This document shows positions 58,731 to 64,000 of a DNA stretch of 64,000 bases, piece after piece. A program made the translations under genes and the position numbers. This DNA comes from Hymenobacter rigui. GTDB taxonomy: Bacteria > Bacteroidota > Bacteroidia > Cytophagales > Hymenobacteraceae. Location of the stretch: the NCBI RefSeq assembly GCF_003944715.1, contig NZ_RWIT01000005.1, forward strand, positions 1-64,000. Reading direction: 5' to 3'. The notes under the pieces were generated by a model. It was not told the origin of the DNA, ran no database searches, and saw only the letters and a program-made list of their open reading frames with translations. Every line of letters begins with the position of its first letter. Positions within the stretch are counted from its first letter, which is position 1.

Positions 58731-58775
58731 TACAAAAAAGCCCTTCCCGCATACACGGGAAGGGCTTTTTTGTAG
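58731..58775. terminator. Bidirectional terminator
   Basis: tacaaaaaagcccttcccg pairs with cgggaagggcttttttgta, with A and T runs at both ends. It serves the response regulator and the convergent TonB-dependent receptor. Confidence 0.9.
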
Positions 58776-58792
58776 CATATTATTCAACCGGG

Positions 58793-61540
58793 CTACAGGC
58801 CCACCGACATACCGATGGTGAACGTGCGGCCTTTGTTGAAGAAAGCCTGCAGCAGGTTGGGGTCTACCACGTTGCTGCTGTTGCGGTTCGATACATCCGT
58901 GAAGTAGTACTGGTTCAGCACGTTCAGCACGGAAGCCCGGAAACCTACGCGTACCTTCTCGTGGTACATAGGGCGCAGGTCGTAACCAAAGTGCATGTCC
59001 ACGTTCTTGCTGGTGGGCAGGCGGTAGGCATCGGTGCGGGAGTTTTCCTCCAGGATGCTTTCGGGGTTGAAGGCCGCATAGTATTTCGAGAATACCAGCA
59101 GGGAAGGCCGCACGTAGAAGCCCCGGATGGGCTCGTAGCGCAGGCCCAGCTGGAATTGGTTCTGGGCAGCATCCCCCACGTGTACGCCATCCAGGTACAC
59201 TGGCTGATCCACGGGGTTCACCTGAACGCCGGCTTCCGTTACCTGGTTCAGCAGGCCTTTGCCCGTCCAGCGCCAGTCGCCGATGGCAATGGCGGCATTC
59301 AGCTGCAGGCTGCGGCTGATTTCCTGGGCTACGCTCATTTCCACGCCCATGTGGCGGGCATTCACGTTGCGCACCGTGTTGTACACAATGTCGGAGCCGT
59401 TGTTGGTGACAGAGTTGCTGCTCTTGTTGGCCCACAGAATGTAGTACGCGTTCAGCGTGGCCTTCAGGCTGGGGTAGCTAATGCCGTACCCCAGCTCTAC
59501 CGACGTGATACCTTCGGGCTTCACATTGCGGTACAGCACGCCCTGCGCGTTATACACCTGGTTGAAGAACGGCACCTTGCTGTTGTAGCCGACGTTCATG
59601 AACAGGTTATTCCGCTCCGTTACGTTGTAGTTGGCACCGGCTTTCAGGCTGTAACCCGTGAAATCGGCCCAGGGCGTTTCCAGGAAATGCCCGTCGGCGG
59701 CCGTGTACGTCTGCCCGTTGATGGTCTGGGTCTGGTTAAAAGCCACGTCGTAGCTCTGGCCATCCACCGTTACCTGCTTGGGCCGGAAGTAGTCGATGCG
59801 CTTGTAGCGGATTTCCGATACAGTGCCGCTCACCACCGCCGACAGTACCGGCGTTTTGTACTCCAGCTGCGCGTAGCCGCCCAGCCACTGGGTTTTGCCA
59901 TCGTAGTTGAAGCCGATTTTATCCCCCTTGTACAGCTTGGTCGTTGGGTCGATGTTACGGTCACCCGCGTTGGTGATGCTGGTGTTCAGGTAGGTGTGGT
60001 CGCCGCCCAGCAGGTCGCGCACCTCGCGGTAGTGCAGGCCCTTGTACAGGCGCCCATCCACCCCCGCCGACAGGGTAATTTTGTCGCCGAGTGAGTAGTC
60101 GGCTCCCACTACGCCGCCGTACCAGCGGTGGCTGTTCACGCTGTTTACCAGAAACTGCGAAGAGCGCCGCGTGGGGTTTTTGCTCAGGTCGTAGTTGTTC
60201 TCGTAAATCCGCTGGAAGTCCGTCTGCAGCGTCGTGGAATTCTGCAGAATGGTCCCAGAGTTGGCCGAGGTCAGGCCGCTGACCCCGCCCCCGTTGCCAA
60301 ACGAGGCATAGGCCACCGCGCTGATGAACAGCTTGCTGTTCACCTGCCAGTAGTCGTTGAGGTTGATCTGGGGCTTGTGGTAGTAGTTGCTCCGCTCGTT
60401 CAGGGTTTCTTCACCCTGATACACCTTATTGCCGCTGGCATCAGTAGTATAGCGGTTCAGCTTTCCCCAGTACGGGTTGAACTGGAACCCTCTGTTGCCG
60501 TTGGCCAGCGGTGCCGCGCCAATTTCCTGCGCCTTCTCGGTGGAGAACAGGCCTACCTGCTGGGCAAAGATGCGCTGCCCGTGGCTTTGCGGGGAGCCCA
60601 GCCCGGTGAGGGACAGGCGGTGGTTGCCCAGCTTCTTGCTGATGTTGCCGAAGTACGTCCAAGCATCGTCGAAGGCGTGGTCCACCCACCCATCGGAAGT
60701 GCGGCGGGAGCCGTAGAACGTGAAGGCCCAGTCGCCTTTCCGCATACCGCTGCTCAGCATCAGGGAGTATTTCTGGTAGTTGTTGGAGCCGGTTTCGATG
60801 CGGGCCAGAGCTGCTTTCTTATCATCGAAGCCCCTGGTAAGCACGTTGATGGTACCGCCCACGGAAGGCACCGATATTTTAGAAGCCGAGAGGCCGCGCT
60901 GCACCTGCAGGCTCTTGGTTACGTCGCCCAGGTCCCAGTTCGACCAGAATACCTGGCCGGTTTCCATGTCGTTGACGGGTACACCGTTCACCAGCACGGC
61001 CACGTTGCGCTGGTCGAAGCCCCGGATGTTGATGCGCGAGTCGCCGGTGCCGCCGCCGCCCTGGGTGGCGTACACGCCGGGCGTCTCGTTGAGAATCATC
61101 GGCAGGTCACGGTTCGAGAGGGTTTCGCGCAGCTTCACCTCATTCACGGCCGCAAATGCCACCGGAGTGGAGCGCTCTACGGCTACCCCCAGCGAGCCAA
61201 CTACCTGCACCTCGTTAAGAGTAGCGTTGTCGGAGGTGAGGCTGAAGGTGGCCGTGGTGTTCTGGTTGTTCACCGTTACCTGCTGCTCCAGCACTTTGTA
61301 GCCGATAAAGGAAGCCCGCACCGTGTACGTGCCCGATTTCAGACCGGGTACGCTGTAGGAGCCGTTTTCCTCGGCACCGCCCCCGGTGTTTACCCCATTC
61401 CCGACTACCTGCACGGTAGCCCCCGGCAAAGCCTCGCCCGTCAGTTTGTCCAGCACGCGCCCTTTGATGGAATACGTGGCCTGAGCCACCGCTCCCACCG
61501 AAGTAGTCATTAGAACTCCAGCAAGTAAAAAATGCTTCAT
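58793..61540 (-). CDS. TonB-dependent receptor with carboxypeptidase-like N-terminal domain
   Basis: A 915-residue outer-membrane receptor. Signal peptide (about 1-20), a carboxypeptidase-D-like beta domain (about 24-105, YSIKGRVLDKLTGEALPGATVQVV), the plug (about 115-235, with NDMETGQVFWSNWDLGDVTKSLQVQRG and GGTINVLTRG), then a large 22-strand-type barrel ending TFTIGMSVGL. It is probably for uptake of a siderophore, oligosaccharide or vitamin; the substrate is unknown and no SusD partner is adjacent. ATG 61540 precedes the signal peptide. A terminator (58731-58775) follows it. Confidence 0.92.
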   Translation of the reverse strand: MKHFLLAGVLMTTSVGAVAQATYSIKGRVLDKLTGEALPGATVQVVGNGVNTGGGAEENGSYSVPGLKSGTYTVRASFIGYKVLEQQVTVNNQNTTATFSLTSDNATLNEVQVVGSLGVAVERSTPVAFAAVNEVKLRETLSNRDLPMILNETPGVYATQGGGGTGDSRINIRGFDQRNVAVLVNGVPVNDMETGQVFWSNWDLGDVTKSLQVQRGLSASKISVPSVGGTINVLTRGFDDKKAALARIETGSNNYQKYSLMLSSGMRKGDWAFTFYGSRRTSDGWVDHAFDDAWTYFGNISKKLGNHRLSLTGLGSPQSHGQRIFAQQVGLFSTEKAQEIGAAPLANGNRGFQFNPYWGKLNRYTTDASGNKVYQGEETLNERSNYYHKPQINLNDYWQVNSKLFISAVAYASFGNGGGVSGLTSANSGTILQNSTTLQTDFQRIYENNYDLSKNPTRRSSQFLVNSVNSHRWYGGVVGADYSLGDKITLSAGVDGRLYKGLHYREVRDLLGGDHTYLNTSITNAGDRNIDPTTKLYKGDKIGFNYDGKTQWLGGYAQLEYKTPVLSAVVSGTVSEIRYKRIDYFRPKQVTVDGQSYDVAFNQTQTINGQTYTAADGHFLETPWADFTGYSLKAGANYNVTERNNLFMNVGYNSKVPFFNQVYNAQGVLYRNVKPEGITSVELGYGISYPSLKATLNAYYILWANKSSNSVTNNGSDIVYNTVRNVNARHMGVEMSVAQEISRSLQLNAAIAIGDWRWTGKGLLNQVTEAGVQVNPVDQPVYLDGVHVGDAAQNQFQLGLRYEPIRGFYVRPSLLVFSKYYAAFNPESILEENSRTDAYRLPTSKNVDMHFGYDLRPMYHEKVRVGFRASVLNVLNQYYFTDVSNRNSSNVVDPNLLQAFFNKGRTFTIGMSVGL

Positions 61541-61720
61541 GAAAAAGGGAAATACGACCCGCAAAGGAAATTAAGGGTGTAAAGGTACGGGTTTGAGAGA
61601 TAGTGCGTAAGCGGGGTGAGCGGGTTATTTGTCTACTTATTTTTTGATATTTTCAGCCTCCTTTCTATCCCCCGGCCGGGTACCAGAGCAACCTGCCCGG
61701 CTTTTCCTTCTGTACTTTTT

Positions 61721-63133
61721 ATGCGCTATCTGATAGCTGCCTGTGGCCTTACATTGTGGCTCAGTTCCGCCACGCTGGCCCAAACCGTCGAAATTTCCCT
61801 GACCGGCCAGGTTTTGGCCCCGGTTGCCGTACCGTTTCATTTTGAGCGTCTGGTAGATGCCCGCCCCGACCGCAGCCGCCTGGGCAAGGTGTACCGCGGC
61901 CTGGATAACCGGCCGGTATCGGCCAATTTCAGCCAACCGTTATCAGATGAGCTTACCCCACTGCTTCGGCAGGCCCTGCCTGCCGGCCCGGCTACCCGGC
62001 CGTTGCTGGTGCGCATCCATACGCTGAGCATCGGCGAAACCATCCGGCCCACCTCCGAAACCGCCGAGGCCGAGCTGGTGCTGGACTTTCTGGAACCTGT
62101 TGGCCCGGATGGATACCGGGTACTGCTCAGCACCGGGGATATGCTGGAAAACAAAGGTGTGGACGTTACCCGTCGCCACGCCGCCAATATTCAGAAGCTG
62201 CTGGAGCAGAGCGTGCGGCAGCTCAGCACCCTGCCCGCTGCCCCGCCAACCGGCACCCCAACCCTAACGTGGGAGCAGGTGCAGACCGGACAGGATGGTG
62301 CCGCTACCGTGCGCTATGCCGTACAAACCGGCCCGCCCCAGAAAGGTGTGTATCGCACCTTTGAGGAGTTCCGCAATAATGCGCCCGGTGGTGCAGAGGG
62401 GCCTTTTGAGATTGAGAAAACCGCCCGGCGCAAAAAAGAGTGGGCCGGCACCGACGACATTCAGCCTTACTACCTGTACCTGGATGCTCAGCACCCCAAG
62501 CGGCCCATAACCAAAGCCTGGGGCATCAGCGACGGACAGACGATGTACATCCGTTACCGCAACCATTACTTCCCGCTGGAGACGGCCGGCGCTGACTACG
62601 CGTTTACCGGTTTCCGCAACCCCGAGCCCGACGAAATGATGACCCGGGCGGTAATGGGCTCGGCGTTTGGCCTGGCCGGGGCCGCGTTGGCGGCTGCTAC
62701 GCTGCCCGATGGCAGCACTCCGCAACGGTATGAGCTGCACCTTACCACCGGCCGCGTGGTAGCCCGCTCCGTGCCCACCATCGGGGCCGATGGATTTGCG
62801 CGGGAGGATACGGCGGCCGTGTACGTGTACCGTCGCCCGGATAGTCGGCCAGATCAACCGATTACCGTGCTGGTTGGCGGCCGCAACGTGGGTGAGCTGC
62901 TCCCGGGCAGCTACCTGGCTCTGAGCTGGCGGGACCGGCGCAGCGAAATGACCCTGTGTGCCCGTGGACCAAAAGAGCAGTGCAAATCATTTGTGCCAGA
63001 TTTCTCTACTACAACTTATCTTGAGTGCAGCTTCACGAGCGGAACTGAGGATGCCCCTGCTTTCTCAGTTGTCCCGGCGAAGGAGGGTATTTTCTATCTG
63101 AAGAAGTTTCGTGCCAGGCAGCGGGCCAGATAG
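61721..63133 (+). CDS. Exported hypothetical protein
   Basis: A 470-residue protein with a signal peptide (CGLTLWLSSATLAQ). The N-terminal half (VPFHFERLVDARPDRSRLGKVYRGLDNRPVSANFSQPL...) resembles exported proteins of unknown function in Bacteroidota. Around residue 310 a small glycine-zipper-like segment occurs (AVMGSAFGLAGAALAAATL), possibly membrane-associated. A TACTTTTT box lies directly before ATG 61721, so the mRNA may be nearly leaderless. No domain recognised. Confidence 0.6.
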   Translation: MRYLIAACGLTLWLSSATLAQTVEISLTGQVLAPVAVPFHFERLVDARPDRSRLGKVYRGLDNRPVSANFSQPLSDELTPLLRQALPAGPATRPLLVRIHTLSIGETIRPTSETAEAELVLDFLEPVGPDGYRVLLSTGDMLENKGVDVTRRHAANIQKLLEQSVRQLSTLPAAPPTGTPTLTWEQVQTGQDGAATVRYAVQTGPPQKGVYRTFEEFRNNAPGGAEGPFEIEKTARRKKEWAGTDDIQPYYLYLDAQHPKRPITKAWGISDGQTMYIRYRNHYFPLETAGADYAFTGFRNPEPDEMMTRAVMGSAFGLAGAALAAATLPDGSTPQRYELHLTTGRVVARSVPTIGADGFAREDTAAVYVYRRPDSRPDQPITVLVGGRNVGELLPGSYLALSWRDRRSEMTLCARGPKEQCKSFVPDFSTTTYLECSFTSGTEDAPAFSVVPAKEGIFYLKKFRARQRAR

Positions 63134-63175
63134 GTGCCTGCGACAGACACACAGCCGATGCCGCGCGAAAATTCC

Positions 63176-63532
63176 TTACCCTAGCTCAGTGCTGGGGTCC
63201 CAGAAGCGGGTTTTGAAATCCTGCACCTGGTCGTCCTGCACGGGTACGCCCTCGGCCTCCAGGGCCGCCTGCATGGCCGTGGGGGTAGCAAAATGCTGCT
63301 TACCGGTAAGCAGGCCGTTGCGGTTGATAACGCGGTGGGCAGGCACGTACTCGTTGGCTGTATGAGCGGCCATCATGGCCCAACCTACCATGCGCGCGCC
63401 GTGCCGTGCCCCCAGGTAATGGGCAATGGCACCGTAGGTAGTCACGCGCCCCTCGGGCACCAGCCGCACCACCTCGTGCACGTCCTGGAAAAAGTTGCGG
63501 TGCGCTTCGGTGGGGTTGCGGGGGATGGACAC
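63176..63532 (-). CDS. Alkyltransferase-like (ATL) DNA-binding protein
   Basis: A 118-residue protein of the MGMT DNA-binding domain family. The reactive-site motif of alkyltransferases (PCHRV) reads VPAHRVINRNG, with Ala in place of Cys, so it cannot accept an alkyl group itself; this is the mark of ATL proteins, which bind O6-alkylguanine and signal repair. The helix-turn-helix and arginine finger region are present (VPEGRVTTYGAIAHYLGARHGARMVGWAM). The start is GTG 63532 (VSIPRNP). An octamer array lies immediately upstream. Confidence 0.85.
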   Translation of the reverse strand: MSIPRNPTEAHRNFFQDVHEVVRLVPEGRVTTYGAIAHYLGARHGARMVGWAMMAAHTANEYVPAHRVINRNGLLTGKQHFATPTAMQAALEAEGVPVQDDQVQDFKTRFWDPSTELG

Positions 63533-63534
63533 AG

Positions 63535-63637
63535 TGGTGAGTTTGTGAGATGGTGAGTTTAACGTTCTGCCAGACTTGAATGTGCAAGTAGCGCAAGCGG
63601 AATAGCAAACTCACTATTTCATCATCTCACAATTTCA
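63535..63637. repeat. Palindromic octamer array (TGGTGAGT / NNATTTCA)
   Basis: Left arm from 63535: TGGTGAGT, TTGTGAGA, TGGTGAGT. Right arm 63606-63637: CAAACTCA, CTATTTCA, TCATCTCA, CAATTTCA. It begins 2 nt before the ATL start codon and lies in a divergent intergenic region. Confidence 0.65.
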
Positions 63638-63792
63638 CTGCCCCTTGCTGCCGCGCAACCCGGCGGTGTTTTCTGTGTCTTACCCCCATCATTCCCCTCT
63701 GGCTGCGGCGTCAACCAAAACCCGCTGGTTCGCGTTGTGGCAGTTGCTCCCATTCTTTTGCTCCCGAATGGGATTCCACCCGAAGTACCTCC

Positions 63793-64000
63793 ATGCAAAC
63801 CCAGGAACACCCTACCCCCGACGTAACCGAAACCCGCTCCGGTAGTACCGGCCGCCGCATCCTCTGGCTGCTGGTGGCGCTGGCCGTGGTGGGTGCGCTG
63901 GCGTTTATCAAGATAAAATACTTCCCCTCGCAAAGCCCCGACGCCAAAGGTGGCGGTGGTAAAGGCGCGGCAGGTGGTGGTAAAGGCGGCCCCGGCGGAC
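63793..64000 (+). CDS. N-terminus of an RND-type periplasmic adaptor (partial)
   Basis: An ATG at 63793 opens a frame that runs off the window end (69 codons visible). It encodes a short polar N-terminus, one TM helix (RRILWLLVALAVVGALAFIKIKYF) and a Gly/Lys-rich linker (DAKGGGGKGAAGGGKGG...), the usual start of Hymenobacter-type RND efflux membrane fusion proteins. The adaptor domains themselves lie beyond the window, so the family call rests on this start only. Confidence 0.6.
   Translation, partial: MQTQEHPTPDVTETRSGSTGRRILWLLVALAVVGALAFIKIKYFPSQSPDAKGGGGKGAAGGGKGGPGG

Overview
The window looks like chromosome from a high-GC member of the Bacteroidota, most likely Hymenobacter or a close relative (Cytophagales). 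This rests on a type IX secretion (T9SS) C-terminal sorting domain on a 2187-residue adhesin, a TonB-dependent receptor with a carboxypeptidase-like N-terminal domain, TAnnTTTG-type -7 boxes in place of sigma70 promoters, scarce Shine-Dalgarno sequences, and many small Bacteroidota families (DUF2911, DUF547, DUF2461, YcxB-like). No genome search was possible, so the genus is an inference.

Layout. 1-2.9 kb: the tail of an IS630-type transposase, a small exported protein, two PAP2 phosphatases around a tRNA-Leu(CAG), and a methyltransferase. 3-9.7 kb: M61 peptidase, GlgC-like nucleotidyltransferase, a two-TM unknown, Bax-inhibitor-1 protein, an outer-membrane protein and a metallo-beta-lactamase-fold hydrolase. 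10-14 kb: a type I secretion-like operon (ABC transmembrane half without ATPase, HlyD-type adaptor, TolC). 14-18.2 kb: sodium:solute symporter, TonB C-terminal protein, MsbA-like exporter. 18.3-21.7 kb: two ExbD-like genes and a run of four tandem YcxB-like genes, the first split by an in-frame stop. 21.8-28.3 kb: DUF2911 protein, then a symporter/small-TM/PAP2 cluster bounded by two inverted copies of a palindromic repeat of about 150 nt, then a PIG-L deacetylase with an AT-rich internal block. 28.5-39.2 kb: subtilase, YitT, MOSC, DUF547, DUF2461, deoxynucleoside kinase, GNAT, CDGSH, acyl-CoA-binding protein and amidohydrolase. 39.2-46.9 kb: a decayed CinA-like gene and the giant T9SS adhesin. 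47-54.9 kb: an unknown protein, zinc phospholipase C-like protein, cyclophilin lipoprotein, M13 peptidase and xseAB. 55-58.7 kb: two tandem copies of a module (small Cys-tailed protein plus a membrane protein of about seven TM segments) followed by a histidine kinase with no sensor domain and a receiver-only response regulator. 58.8-64 kb: TonB-dependent receptor, an unknown exported protein, an alkyltransferase-like protein, and the start of an apparent RND/HlyD adaptor.

Two things stand out. First, the 55-58.7 kb cluster reads like a signalling system in which separate membrane proteins and small Cys-tailed proteins could supply the sensing part the kinase lacks. Second, at about a dozen places the intergenic DNA consists of degenerate tandem 7-mers or 8-mers, often as two inverted arms that abut stop or start codons; the clearest is 13 perfect TGCTTAG copies. 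The sequence of these arrays differs from place to place but the architecture is the same.
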